Assembly (NCBI GenBank): GCA_964609465.1 | Contig: CAZSSQ010000041.1 | Span: forward strand, 1 to 18,215 | From: CAVSBT01 sp964609465 | GTDB lineage: Bacteria > Chloroflexota > Dehalococcoidia > DSTF01 > JALHUB01 | Length of the DNA stretch: 18,215 nt | Reading direction: 5' to 3' | In this document: positions 1 to 8,340 of the stretch, piece by piece | Numbering within the stretch: the stretch's first letter is position 1 | How the letters are laid out: the number at the start of each line of letters is the position of its first letter | Notes under the pieces: model-generated | What the model was told of the DNA's origin: nothing | Databases searched by the model: none | Seen by the model: only the letters and a program-made list of their open reading frames with translations | Position numbers and translations under genes: made by a program

Positions 1-784
1 ACTCGAACAGGTCAGCGCCACGGCCGGCGCAGTCGCCCACGTTGTCGCCCACCAGATCGGCCACCACGGCGGCGTTGCGCGGGTCGTCCTCGGGGATGCC
101 GGCCTCCACCTTGCCCACCAGGTCAGCGCCCACGTCCGCCGCCTTGGTGTAGATGCCGCCGCCTAGCTGAGCAAACAGGGCCACGAAGCTGGCGCCGAAG
201 CCGAAGCCAACGATGAGGAACGGCGCGATGGTCGCCGGATTGCCCAGTAGCCGGCTGTACGTGAGGAACATGCCCGACACGCCCAGCAGGCTGAGGGACG
301 TCACCAGGAAGCCGGAGACCGCGCCCCCTCGCAGGGAGACGGTAATGGCCTCGCGCAGGCTGCGCGTCGCCGCCGAGGCGCAGCGCGAGTTGGACCGCAC
401 GGAGATATACATCCCGATGTATCCGGACAGGGCGGAAGCGGCCGCGCCCACCAGGAAGGCGATGCCCGTAAGGAGGCCCTCCTTCCAGTGGCCGATGACC
501 GTTGCCCCATATGCGACCTGTCCTGTGTCGTTGCGGATGATATCCTTGACGCCCTCCGATACCGCGCCAACGATAACGGCGATGAGGACGCCGGTCACCA
601 GCGCCAGCATGGCGATGGTCCGGTACTGGCGCTTCAGGAAGGCCATGGCGCCCTCAAAGATCATGGCAGAGACGTCGCGCATCGCGTCGGTGCCCGTGTC
701 GCGCCGCAGCACGTCCCAGGCTAGCCAGAGGGCGAAGACCACGCCCAAGAAGCCGGCAGCGGGTACCATCCAGACGAGCTCCAT
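1..784 (-). CDS. hppA: Membrane-bound H+-translocating pyrophosphatase, N-terminal part (runs off left edge)
   Basis: The protein hydrolyses pyrophosphate and couples this to ion pumping across the cytoplasmic membrane. About 261 codons are present, starting at ATG 784. The N-terminus is a hydrophobic helix (residues 4-22), followed by an amphipathic stretch ending in FEGAMAFLKRQY (about 43-54), a typical family segment. Further hydrophobic helices follow, then the catalytic block: YTKAADVGADLVGKVE (about 212-227, with D217, D221, K225), DDPRN (233-237) and GDNVGDCAG (246-254). These are the Mg-PPi binding motifs of the family. The C-terminal half, which carries the residues that tell K+-dependent from K+-independent and H+ from Na+ pumps, lies outside the window, so ion type cannot be settled. 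The gene has its own candidate promoter and an 85-base leader. Confidence 0.95.
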   Translation of the reverse strand, partial: MELVWMVPAAGFLGVVFALWLAWDVLRRDTGTDAMRDVSAMIFEGAMAFLKRQYRTIAMLALVTGVLIAVIVGAVSEGVKDIIRNDTGQVAYGATVIGHWKEGLLTGIAFLVGAAASALSGYIGMYISVRSNSRCASAATRSLREAITVSLRGGAVSGFLVTSLSLLGVSGMFLTYSRLLGNPATIAPFLIVGFGFGASFVALFAQLGGGIYTKAADVGADLVGKVEAGIPEDDPRNAAVVADLVGDNVGDCAGRGADLFE

Positions 785-846
785 ATCCTACCGTCCTCAG
801 TCCTGCCCCGGCAGGCGCCCTTACCCAGCGCTCAGGGCGTACATTA

Positions 847-865
847 GGGAGGCCGAGCGCCTCCC
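847..865 (-). other. Perfect hairpin at the 5' end of the hppA leader
   Basis: GGGAGGC (847-853) and GCCTCCC (859-865) form a perfect 7-bp stem with a 5-base loop. There is no T-run on either side, so it is a poor intrinsic terminator. If the promoter at 876-904 is right, the stem begins only a few bases after the transcription start, where it could protect the 5' end of the mRNA. Confidence 0.35.
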
Positions 866-875
866 TCCAGTGCGG

Positions 876-904
876 AGTCTAGCAAGGCCGTTCATAGCGA
901 TCAA
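876..904 (-). promoter_or_regulatory. Candidate promoter of hppA
   Basis: On the minus strand TTGATC (904-899) is followed after exactly 17 bases by TAGACT (881-876), with TGC directly before the -10, so it also fits an extended -10. Each hexamer matches the sigma-70 consensus at four of six positions. The predicted start near 869 gives an 85-base leader before the hppA ATG. Inferred from sequence only. Confidence 0.45.
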
Positions 905-930
905 GCATCCGCGGCGCGAAGTGCCGCCGT

Positions 931-959
931 CACCCCGCTAATCGAGAGGAGCCGGGGTG
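931..959 (-). terminator. Inverted repeat just after the translin gene, weak terminator candidate
   Basis: CACCCCG (931-937) pairs with CGGGGTG (953-959), 18 bases beyond the translin stop codon in its direction of transcription. The stem is GC-rich but no T-tract follows on the minus strand, so termination is only a possibility. Confidence 0.3.
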
Positions 960-976
960 AAAGGCAAGCCGCGCTG

Positions 977-1621
977 CTAGCGTTGGAGACCCTTCTCGAA
1001 CTCACCCAGCTTGCGCTCGAGGTCGCGCTGGCGGACGGCGAGGGTCAGGTCGCCTCGGGTGCGCTCGAGGATGCCGCGCACGTTGTCGGTGGTGCGCCGG
1101 AGGCCGGCCGTCATGGCATCCGGGTAGTCGAAGGTGACCAGGACGCTGTAGATGTCGTCCATGACGGTGAGGCACTCCTCGCAGTGCTCCACGTCGCCGC
1201 TGCGAAGGCTGTCCAGGAGATGCCGGCGTAGCTCACCCACCACCTCTCCCATGCCGTTAAGGTAGGCGGCGCGCTCCACGCCCAGCTCCTCGGGCGTGGG
1301 CATCGGCCGGCCAGCCACCAATGCCAGCGTCAGGCTGGCCTCGGCGAACTCCTTCTGAGCATCGTGGACGAAGCCGGCGTAGAAGATATCCGGATGGTCC
1401 CGCAGGGCATCCTTGGCCTCACGGAGCACGCCAGCCGCCCTGTCTACAAGCTCCTGCGCCGTCTCAAACTCGCCCCGGTGCACAGCGCGGATGGCGTTGG
1501 CGGAGCGACGAATGGCTTCGCGGCAGAGAGGGAGGGCCTTTTCACGCGCCTGGTTCTTTGAGACAAAGTGAGCGCGGATGCCCTCTACAATCGCATCGAG
1601 ATTACCAGCGGCAGACTGCAA
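977..1621 (-). CDS. Translin family protein (RNA/ssDNA-binding)
   Basis: The product has 214 residues, the usual size of translin-family proteins, and looks all-helical. The C-terminal signature is clear: FDYPDAM, then LRRTTDNVRGILERTRGDLTLA (about 163-191), as in archaeal and bacterial translins. Eukaryotic translin binds single-stranded RNA and DNA as an octameric barrel and acts with TRAX as an RNase. Prokaryotic homologues are poorly characterised, and I do not assign nuclease activity here. The start is TTG at 1621, supported by AGGGGGAAG a few bases upstream; no ATG in frame lies nearby. It follows the two FmdB genes with a 22-base gap, so it is probably the last gene of that operon. 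Family call is firm, role uncertain. Confidence 0.88.
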   Translation of the reverse strand: MQSAAGNLDAIVEGIRAHFVSKNQAREKALPLCREAIRRSANAIRAVHRGEFETAQELVDRAAGVLREAKDALRDHPDIFYAGFVHDAQKEFAEASLTLALVAGRPMPTPEELGVERAAYLNGMGEVVGELRRHLLDSLRSGDVEHCEECLTVMDDIYSVLVTFDYPDAMTAGLRRTTDNVRGILERTRGDLTLAVRQRDLERKLGEFEKGLQR

Positions 1622-1643
1622 ATCTTCCCCCTATCTATGGCGT

Positions 1644-1982
1644 CTACAGGCCCTTCAGCGGTTCGGGGAGATCCCCCTCCCGGGCGGCGTCGATCATCTC
1701 CCGGGCCTGCTCCGGCACCTCCATGCCGTATTCCTGGAACTTCCGCTCCACCCAGCGGCCGATCTGGCGGGGGTCTCTGTAGTCCTCTGGCCGCTTGGGC
1801 TCTGCACCGTACTCCTCCAGGATGGTCTGCTCCGACTTGTGATAGGCGAAACGGGACACGGCGCGGCTCAGGCGCTGGCCGCCACAGTGCTTGCAGGCAG
1901 CCTCCAACTGGGAGGACATGCTCTTGACGAAGACGCTGCTCAGCCGCCCGCAGTCCTCACACTTGAACTCATAGATGGGCAT
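1644..1982 (-). CDS. FmdB-type zinc ribbon protein, copy 1
   Basis: The product has 112 residues. It starts with MPIYEFKCEDCG, the hallmark of the FmdB/CxxC-CxxC-SSSS zinc ribbon family. Cysteines 8, 11, 30 and 33 form two CxxC knuckles for one zinc ion. The remainder (about 45-112) is charged and helical, longer than minimal FmdB proteins of 70-80 residues. The family name comes from a gene beside formamidase; its biochemical role is unknown. SD AGGAGG lies 10 bases before the ATG and overlaps the TAG stop of the upstream paralogue, so the two are probably translationally coupled. Confidence 0.88.
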   Translation of the reverse strand: MPIYEFKCEDCGRLSSVFVKSMSSQLEAACKHCGGQRLSRAVSRFAYHKSEQTILEEYGAEPKRPEDYRDPRQIGRWVERKFQEYGMEVPEQAREMIDAAREGDLPEPLKGL

Positions 1983-1996
1983 GCCCCTGCCGCCTC

Positions 1997-2365
1997 CTAG
2001 AGCTCACCGAAGTCGCCCCCGTTCCCGCCCCCGCCCTCCTCGTCGGGCATCTCGCCCGCCTCCATGCGCTCCACCATCTCGTCGAACTCCGGACCCAGGT
2101 CCTCGCCGAAGCGAGAGCCCATCTTGCGGGCCCAGGAGGCTACGCTCCGAGGGTCGTTCTCGTCGACGCCGGCCAGCAAGGAGTCGTCGTCCATCTGATC
2201 CAGCAGGGCGTCCTCACCGCGCACCACGGCGAAGCGCGAGACCAGCCGCCGCAGGTCGGTGCTGCCGCAGTGGGGACAGGCGGCGTTCAGGGGCGCGCTG
2301 ATACTGCGCTGAAGGATGCTCGCTCGACGGCCGCAGGCCTGGCAGCGAAACTCGTAGATAGGCAT
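1997..2365 (-). CDS. FmdB-type zinc ribbon protein, copy 2
   Basis: The product has 122 residues and is a paralogue of the downstream gene: MPIYEFRCQACG at the start, and cysteines 8, 11, 30 and 33 in the same places. A shared stretch after the ribbon (L-R/S-R-x-V-SRFA) also matches. The middle is acidic and the C-terminus ends in a Glu/Gly-rich, probably disordered tail. It is first in the fmdB-fmdB-translin group and has its own promoter candidate in the short gap after yraN. Function of the family is unknown; a small zinc-binding regulator or an RNA-associated factor would fit the neighbours, but that is inference. Confidence 0.87.
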   Translation of the reverse strand: MPIYEFRCQACGRRASILQRSISAPLNAACPHCGSTDLRRLVSRFAVVRGEDALLDQMDDDSLLAGVDENDPRSVASWARKMGSRFGEDLGPEFDEMVERMEAGEMPDEEGGGGNGGDFGEL

Positions 2366-2400
2366 GCGCAGTGCCCGGCCCCTCCAAGGCTCCTGACGGA

Positions 2401-2429
2401 ATTATACCGGCGCACAGCGGCGCCGTCGA
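2401..2429 (-). promoter_or_regulatory. Candidate promoter of the fmdB-fmdB-translin operon
   Basis: On the minus strand TCGACG (2429-2424) is followed after 17 bases by a perfect TATAAT (2406-2401). It lies in the 69-base gap between the yraN stop and the first fmdB start. The predicted transcript starts near 2394, giving a leader of about 29 bases. Confidence 0.55.
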
Positions 2430-2434
2430 CAAAG

Positions 2435-2830
2435 CTAGGGCAGACCCCCTTCGCCGACGGCATCTTCGATGTGCTGGATGCTCAGCAGCCGCCCGTCCGG
2501 CGTGAGATCCACCGCCACCACGTCGATGCGGCGATCAGGGGGCAGGTCCGGCCGCTCCTGACAGTAGGCCAGGGCCAGGGCCGCCAGGCGCGCCCCCTTG
2601 GCGCGGCTCACCGACTCGACGGCCGAACCTCGCTCCTGTCCGCGGCGTGTCCTGACCTCGACGAAGACGAGGCAGCCGCCCCTGGCGGCCACGATGTCGA
2701 TCTCCCCCTCCCGGCAGCGGTAGTTTCGCTCCAGCAAGCGATAGCCCTTCGACTCCAGGTGGGCGGCCGCCAGCCGCTCGCCGAAGGCGCCCAGGGCCTG
2801 CTTCGCCGCCTGGCGCCTCTCGTCCTTCAT
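2435..2830 (-). CDS. yraN: YraN/UPF0102 family endonuclease-like protein
   Basis: The product has 131 residues from ATG 2830. The open frame extends further upstream, but that part lies within rnhB and is not family-like. UPF0102 features are present: GAFGERLAA (14-22), then REGEIDIVA (40-48) and LVFVEVRTRR (54-63). The acidic residues E43, D45 and E58 with the basic R60 form the restriction-endonuclease-like E/D-ExK type core, with Arg in the Lys position. The start codon overlaps the rnhB stop (ATGA), and rnhB-yraN is a widely conserved pair. The exact role of YraN is not settled; a part in DNA processing or recombination is usually assumed. Confidence 0.9.
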   Translation of the reverse strand: MKDERRQAAKQALGAFGERLAAAHLESKGYRLLERNYRCREGEIDIVAARGGCLVFVEVRTRRGQERGSAVESVSRAKGARLAALALAYCQERPDLPPDRRIDVVAVDLTPDGRLLSIQHIEDAVGEGGLP

Positions 2831-3462
2831 AGGGGCAGGCTTCCCAAAATCGCCCGCACCGGCGCCCAGGAACGGCGATGGATGGGACAGGGGCCCAGCT
2901 CCGCCAGGGCCCGGACGTGCTCGGCCGTGGGATAGCCCTTGTGACGGCCAAAGCCGTAGCCCGGATAGAGCCCCTCGTACTCCAGCATCAGACAGTCGCG
3001 CTCCACTTTGGCGACGATGGAGGCGGCGGCGATGGAGAGGCAGCGGCGGTCGCCTCCGACGAGCGCCTTGTGGGGCAAGGCCAGGTGTCGCAAAGGACGG
3101 CCGTCCACGAGGATGTAGTCCGGCGCCGGGCACAGCTCCTCCAGCGCCAGGCGCATCGCGTGGTAGGTGGCGACGGTGATGCCGACGGCATCGATGACCT
3201 CGTGCATCACCACACCCACGCCCACCTCGGCGCTGAGGCGGATGGCCTCCGCCAACCGCTGACGGGCGCGGGCGCTGAGCAGCTTGCTATCGCGCAGTTC
3301 CCCCCACCAGGAGGCGGCATTTGAGGGATCTAGCACGACGGCAGCAGCTACCACGGGCCCGGCCATGGGGCCGCGCCCCGCTTCGTCGACCCCAGCGACG
3401 CGCCGGAGGCCGCGGCGCCAGCACTGGAGCTCTTCGTTGAGGAAGGGGTGTGTGACGGCCAT
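2827..3462 (-). CDS. rnhB: Ribonuclease HII
   Basis: RNase HII cuts the RNA strand of RNA-DNA hybrids and starts removal of single misincorporated ribonucleotides. The 211-residue product has the expected length. Motifs: AGVDEAGRGP (23-32) with catalytic D26 and E27, DSK (58-60), LVDG with D120, GD with D138, AAASIVAKVERD (145-156), and the family stretch YGFGRHKGYPTAEH. The spacing D120 to D138 equals that of the corresponding acidic pair in E. coli RNase HII. All four metal-binding acidic residues are present, so it should be active. It starts at ATG 3462 with no clear SD; TGTTATCAG only a few bases upstream may be part of a promoter. It is coupled to yraN by a 4-base overlap. Confidence 0.96.
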   Translation of the reverse strand: MAVTHPFLNEELQCWRRGLRRVAGVDEAGRGPMAGPVVAAAVVLDPSNAASWWGELRDSKLLSARARQRLAEAIRLSAEVGVGVVMHEVIDAVGITVATYHAMRLALEELCPAPDYILVDGRPLRHLALPHKALVGGDRRCLSIAAASIVAKVERDCLMLEYEGLYPGYGFGRHKGYPTAEHVRALAELGPCPIHRRSWAPVRAILGSLPL

Positions 3463-3594
3463 GTACGCTGATAACAGGCTTATCCGCGGCCTGACACCGC
3501 TAGCCGCCCGATGGTAACACCGGGCTGAGACCGCGTCAAAGCAGCCAGACCAACGGCGTCTTTCATGATCAAGAAGGCCAACCTTGGGGCTGGC

Positions 3595-3635
3595 AAAGCG
3601 ACGGCGCCGGGCTGAAGCCCGGCCTTCGCCTTTCT
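3595..3635. repeat. REP-like intergenic palindrome
   Basis: GCCGGGC (3606-3612) and GCCCGGC (3617-3623) form a perfect 7-bp stem closed by the loop TGAA. The flanks (AAAGCGACG on the left, CGCCTTT on the right) can extend it imperfectly. Short palindromes of this GGGCTGAAGCCC type occur as dispersed intergenic repeats in several GC-rich genomes. Only one copy is in this window, so repeat status is inferred. Confidence 0.4.
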
Positions 3636-3652
3636 GAAAGCCCCTGGAGCAA

Positions 3653-3661
3653 TGCTATGAT
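3653..3661 (+). promoter_or_regulatory. Extended -10 element of the tautomerase gene
   Basis: TGC followed by TATGAT, 33 bases before the ATG. The -35 region (around 3632-3637, TTCTGA) is poor, as expected when an extended -10 compensates. The same TGC-TAYRAT form recurs before ftsH, the 13101 lipoprotein and acpS. Confidence 0.4.
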
Positions 3662-3693
3662 CACGACACCGATAAGGCGAGAGGAGGTAGCCC

Positions 3694-3885
3694 ATGCCCA
3701 TCATCCACGTCGAGATGTTCTCGGGGCGGACTCAGGCCCAGAAGCGAGAACTAGCGCGCGCTATCACAGAGGCAGTCTGCAACATAGCCCAGACCACTCC
3801 CGAGGCGACCATCGTCATCTTTCAGGACGTAGAGCGGGACAACTGGGCTCAGTCGGGCAGGCTCGTCTCTGAGCTGACGGACTAG
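3694..3885 (+). CDS. 4-oxalocrotonate tautomerase family protein
   Basis: The product has 63 residues, the length of the short 4-OT subunits that assemble as hexamers. Pro2, which becomes the N-terminal catalytic base after Met removal, is followed by IIHVEMFSGRT; Arg11 (numbering without Met) is in its conserved place. The C-terminal part (DVERDNW, then SGRL) fits the group in which Trp replaces Phe50 and there is no Arg39, so the substrate is probably not 4-oxalocrotonate itself. No aromatic degradation genes are near, so a specific pathway cannot be given. SD AGGAGG (3682-3687) has ideal 6-base spacing. It appears monocistronic, with its own extended -10 and a separate ftsH promoter downstream. 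Confidence 0.88.
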   Translation: MPIIHVEMFSGRTQAQKRELARAITEAVCNIAQTTPEATIVIFQDVERDNWAQSGRLVSELTD

Positions 3886-4005
3886 CTGCCGCCTGGGCCC
3901 CCGTCAAGCCCCTATCGGCGGGAGAGTGCGCCGTCGATGAGGCGTTGGGGCGCCGGTGCCGATAATGTGTCAGGGGAAGGTCACGCTCAAGGTGCCAGGG
4001 ACGGC

Positions 4006-4042
4006 TTGACGAATCCGTACGGCTTATCGGCTATGCTATAAT
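4006..4042 (+). promoter_or_regulatory. Promoter of ftsH with perfect extended -10
   Basis: TGC plus a perfect TATAAT (4034-4042) lies 65 bases before the ftsH start. A TTGACG (4006-4011) is upstream, but its 25-base spacing is too long for a normal -35, so the extended -10 probably carries the activity. Confidence 0.6.
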
Positions 4043-4061
4043 TAGCTGGGGATTGAAGGCG

Positions 4062-4085
4062 GCCAACGTAGGTTGGCGTTTCTTT
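4062..4085 (+). other. Hairpin with T-rich tail in the ftsH leader
   Basis: GCCAAC (4062-4067) pairs with GTTGGC (4072-4077) around a 4-base loop, followed by GTTTCTTT. The stem is short, but a hairpin with a T-rich tail between promoter and start codon could act as a weak attenuator. No decisive antiterminator partner was seen. Confidence 0.3.
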
Positions 4086-4107
4086 CGCCCAGAGAGCGGG
4101 CAAGGCC

Positions 4108-6099
<1,992 letters not shown>

Positions 6100-6123
6100 C
6101 CGAGCCCACCTTTACACGAAACT

Positions 6124-6160
6124 GAGGTCGGAACCATTGAGGTCCCGACCTCTTGCTTTC
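6124..6160 (+). terminator. Intrinsic terminator after ftsH
   Basis: GAGGTCGGAACC (6124-6135) pairs with GGTCCCGACCTC (6141-6152), 11 of 12 positions, around loop ATTGA, followed by TTGCTTTC. It lies 25 bases after the ftsH stop and also between the convergent ftsH and HTH genes, so it may stop transcription from both sides. Confidence 0.75.
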
Positions 6161-6192
6161 ATGCTCTCGACAGTCTGGCGGAGCGTCCTCTA

Positions 6193-6591
6193 CTACCGGG
6201 GTGGTGCCTCTGGCGATACCCACAGGGTCATGAGAGCCCGGAGACGCCTGAGGACGGCTGGCGCGACCCAGCCCGAGATACCGCTCTCCAGAGCGATGAT
6301 CACCGAGGTGAGGGGGATGCGATACTCGTTGCCCTCCTTCTCGGCCGGTAGCGCCTCCTGGCGCACCAGGCGGCGTACGTGCTCCCGGTGGTAGCCGAGG
6401 ATGTGCGCCACCTGCTGGCTGTCCACGGTCAGGTGCGCCAGGTCTACCTCGTCATCGCCGGAGTAGGAGGCAAGTGCAACCCCAACCGCCCTCACGTAGC
6501 CGGTGACGCGACAGACTGCCTCCACTTCGCCCGATTCCAGCGCCTCCTGGAGACGGTGGGCCAGGCGTCGACGGACAGTAGCTACCTTCAT
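6193..6591 (-). CDS. Excisionase-type (MerR-like) helix-turn-helix DNA-binding protein
   Basis: The product has 132 residues from ATG 6591. Residues 55-95 (TVDSQQVAHILGYHREHVRRLVRQ, then a short wing and YRIP) match the excisionase-family HTH pattern: entry into the first helix by V-x-x-VAxxLG, second helix HVRRLVRQ, then a wing. The N-terminal 50 residues are helical and charged, and the C-terminal 35 residues contain a further helix; neither has a recognised domain. The frame is open up to 6705, but I choose 6591: GAGG lies upstream at good distance, the added residues are Cys-rich and not family-like, and the repeat array and a promoter would otherwise lie inside the coding sequence. Likely an autoregulated repressor, judging by the sites directly in front of it. 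There are no phage or integrase genes nearby, so a role as true excisionase is unlikely. Confidence 0.72.
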   Translation of the reverse strand: MKVATVRRRLAHRLQEALESGEVEAVCRVTGYVRAVGVALASYSGDDEVDLAHLTVDSQQVAHILGYHREHVRRLVRQEALPAEKEGNEYRIPLTSVIIALESGISGWVAPAVLRRLRALMTLWVSPEAPPR

Positions 6592-6602
6592 GACAGAGGC
6601 CT

Positions 6603-6679
6603 CAACAAATGTTGTATCCTGGGCGAGAGTAACACAACATTTGTTGCTCGTCAACACGTGTACCGGTTCGCAACACGTG
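6603..6679. promoter_or_regulatory. Four-site operator array upstream of the HTH gene
   Basis: CAACAAATGTTGT (6603-6615) and its exact reverse complement ACAACATTTGTTG (6634-6646) form a 13-base inverted pair; each half is also nearly self-palindromic (CAACA-WW-TGTTG). Two partial copies, CAACACGTG, follow at 6652-6660 and 6671-6679. The two full sites start 32 bases apart, about three helical turns. One full site fills the spacer of the candidate promoter of the HTH gene and the other lies just past its start, a typical repression layout. Confidence 0.65.
6626..6654 (-). promoter_or_regulatory. Candidate promoter of the HTH gene
   Basis: On the minus strand TTGACG (6654-6649), 17-base spacer, TACTCT (6631-6626). 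The -35 is strong and the -10 weak. The full operator site at 6634-6646 lies wholly within the spacer. Confidence 0.45.
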
Positions 6680-6743
6680 GGAGGTCCGCCCCGGCCTTCG
6701 TTCACCCCCTGTCTGTCTCACACATCCTGAAACACCACACTCA

Positions 6744-6773
6744 TTGACGCGCCGGTCGCGAGCCGTGTAGCAT
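6744..6773 (+). promoter_or_regulatory. Candidate promoter of the ABC binding lipoprotein
   Basis: TTGACG (6744-6749), an 18-base spacer, then TAGCAT (6768-6773); five and four matches to consensus. The predicted start near 6780 leaves about 30 bases before the ATG, with AGGAGG (6795-6800) between. The operator array lies about 65 bases upstream. Confidence 0.5.
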
Positions 6774-6810
6774 GGCTCCGGTCAGCAGTCACCTAGGAGG
6801 TATCTTAGCC

Positions 6811-8079
6811 ATGAAACGGTTCGGTTTTGCTCCGCTGATGATCATCGCCGCTCTGATGGCAGTTCCCCTGTTGATGGCGGCCTGCGGGGGGGAAGAGGAG
6901 GAAGCTGGGGCGCCCACCGCAGGTAGCCCCGGCGCGTCGCCAGCCGCGGCCGGGGACACCACAGGCATCACGGATACGCAGATCCTGCTGGGCAGCCACC
7001 TTCCTCTCAGCCAGACCGTCGCGGCCGCCTATGCCCCCGTGGGCGACGGTATGCAGGCCTACTTCGCATATATAAACGACACGGAGGGCGGCGTGTACGG
7101 CCGCAAGATCAAGGTCATACTCGGCGATGACCACTACAACCCGCCGGACACAGTGGAGGTGGTCCGCAAGCTGGTGGAGCAGGACAAGGTCTTCGCCATC
7201 GTCGGCGGGCTCGGTGACGAGACCCACGCCGCCGTTTTGCAGTACTTGGAAGAGAACGGCGTCCCGGACATGTTCATCGCCTCCGGGGTACACAGGTATA
7301 CAGAGCCCCCGGTGAAGACCCGCTTCGGCGGCATCCCTGACTACCAGGTCGAGGGCCGCATGCTCGGGGCATACGTCGCCGAGAACTACAATGGGGCGAA
7401 GATCGGCATTCTGCGCGAGAACAATGAGATGGGTGTGGACGGCCTCAATGGCGTCAACATGGGCCTGGAAGGCAGCGACGTGCAGATCGTCGCCGACGAG
7501 AAGTGCGAGGCCACTGTAGCCGACGTGACGGCTCAGACCCAGCGTATCAAGAACGCCGGGGTCGATGTTATCGTCTCGGTGGCTGGCCCGGTCCAGTCCG
7601 CCAGTCTGGTGAACCAGGTCCGTGCGGTCCTGGCTTGGGACGTGCCCATCCTCGTCAGCGGCGTGGACGTCAGCGACATCTTCATCGCTCTAGCCGGGGC
7701 CGAGGCCGCCGAGGGGGTTATCAGCGTTGTCTTCGGCCACCAGGTATACGAGACCGACGTTCCGGGCATCCAGAAGCACATCGAGATCATCAAGGAGTAC
7801 GCCCCGAACGTTGACCCGAGCAACTTCACCCTCTACGGCGCCATCACCGCCGAGCTGATGGTGGAGAGCCTGAAGAGGGCGGGGCCGGACCTCACCCGGG
7901 AGAAGCTTTGCGACGCCGCGGAGTCCATCCGCGACTGGACCTGCTCTATCTGCATGACGCCGATAAACATGAGCCCGACGGACCACCGGCCCTTCGAGAT
8001 GGAAGTGTACAACAAGGTGGAAGGGGGGAAGTGGGTGGCCTTCGGTGAGCCCGTAGACTTCGAGACCACGAAGGACTAG
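6811..8079 (+). CDS. ABC transporter substrate-binding lipoprotein, branched-chain amino acid (LivJ) type
   Basis: The product has 422 residues from ATG 6811; AGGAGG is 10 bases before it. The frame is open from 6772, but the lipoprotein signal begins at 6811. Residues 1-24 form the signal peptide, with lipobox LMAAC and lipidated Cys25, followed by an acidic and Ala/Pro/Gly-rich linker to about residue 60. The rest is a type I periplasmic-binding fold: GITDTQILLGSHLPLSQ, YINDTEGGVYGRKIKVILGDDHYNP, and a hinge-and-ligand region around FAIVGGLGDETH. This is the pattern of Leu/Ile/Val, amide or aromatic acid receptors. No permease or ATPase gene is adjacent, so it is an orphan; it must work with a transporter encoded elsewhere or as a sensor. 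Substrate cannot be read from the sequence. Confidence 0.9.
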   Translation: MKRFGFAPLMIIAALMAVPLLMAACGGEEEEAGAPTAGSPGASPAAAGDTTGITDTQILLGSHLPLSQTVAAAYAPVGDGMQAYFAYINDTEGGVYGRKIKVILGDDHYNPPDTVEVVRKLVEQDKVFAIVGGLGDETHAAVLQYLEENGVPDMFIASGVHRYTEPPVKTRFGGIPDYQVEGRMLGAYVAENYNGAKIGILRENNEMGVDGLNGVNMGLEGSDVQIVADEKCEATVADVTAQTQRIKNAGVDVIVSVAGPVQSASLVNQVRAVLAWDVPILVSGVDVSDIFIALAGAEAAEGVISVVFGHQVYETDVPGIQKHIEIIKEYAPNVDPSNFTLYGAITAELMVESLKRAGPDLTREKLCDAAESIRDWTCSICMTPINMSPTDHRPFEMEVYNKVEGGKWVAFGEPVDFETTKD

Positions 8080-8128
8080 AGCACAGAAGAAGAGCCTGTC
8101 CCAACCCACCCACGTCACGTAGACGCGC

Positions 8129-8169
8129 AGGGGCCTGCTGGGCCGGCGCCACCGAACCAGCAGGCCCCT
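8129..8169. terminator. Strong inverted repeat after the binding protein gene
   Basis: A perfect 13-bp stem: arm AGGGGCCTGCTGG (8129-8141) and its complement (8157-8169), with a 15-base loop containing GCCGGC. It lies 50 bases past the stop codon. No T-run follows on either strand, so it is either a factor-assisted terminator, an mRNA 3' end stabiliser, or a dispersed repeat. Confidence 0.45.
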
Positions 8170-8256
8170 CGGCCACGACGGCCGGCCGGCGGCAGAACCT
8201 ATCCAGCCTCCACCCACCTCGGATGCCACCTCCGCCGGAGCCTGGCAGGGAGGCCA

Positions 8257-8286
8257 CTGGCATCCCCAACCGCCATCCGCTATCAT
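8257..8286 (+). promoter_or_regulatory. Candidate promoter of the membrane glycosyltransferase-like gene
   Basis: CTGGCA (8257-8262), 18-base spacer, TATCAT (8281-8286). The predicted start near 8293 leaves a leader of about 48 bases. Moderate match only. Confidence 0.35.
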
Positions 8287-8340
8287 TTCGCCGACTGCGG
8301 GGGCAGCTCCTGCGGTTCCACCTAGAAGAGGGAGTCCACT

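Noticed and set aside
2831..3133. 101-residue N-terminal extension of YraN
   Set aside because: It overlaps the rnhB coding sequence in another frame; the UPF0102 match begins after ATG 2830, which has the classical ATGA overlap.
3480..3704. 74-residue minus-strand frame between rnhB and the tautomerase
   Set aside because: It covers the promoter and REP-like palindrome of the gap, has no SD and no similarity that I recognise.
6592..6705. N-terminal extension of the HTH protein by 38 residues
   Set aside because: It would place the operator array and a promoter inside the coding region, and the added residues are Cys-rich without family match; ATG 6591 has an SD.
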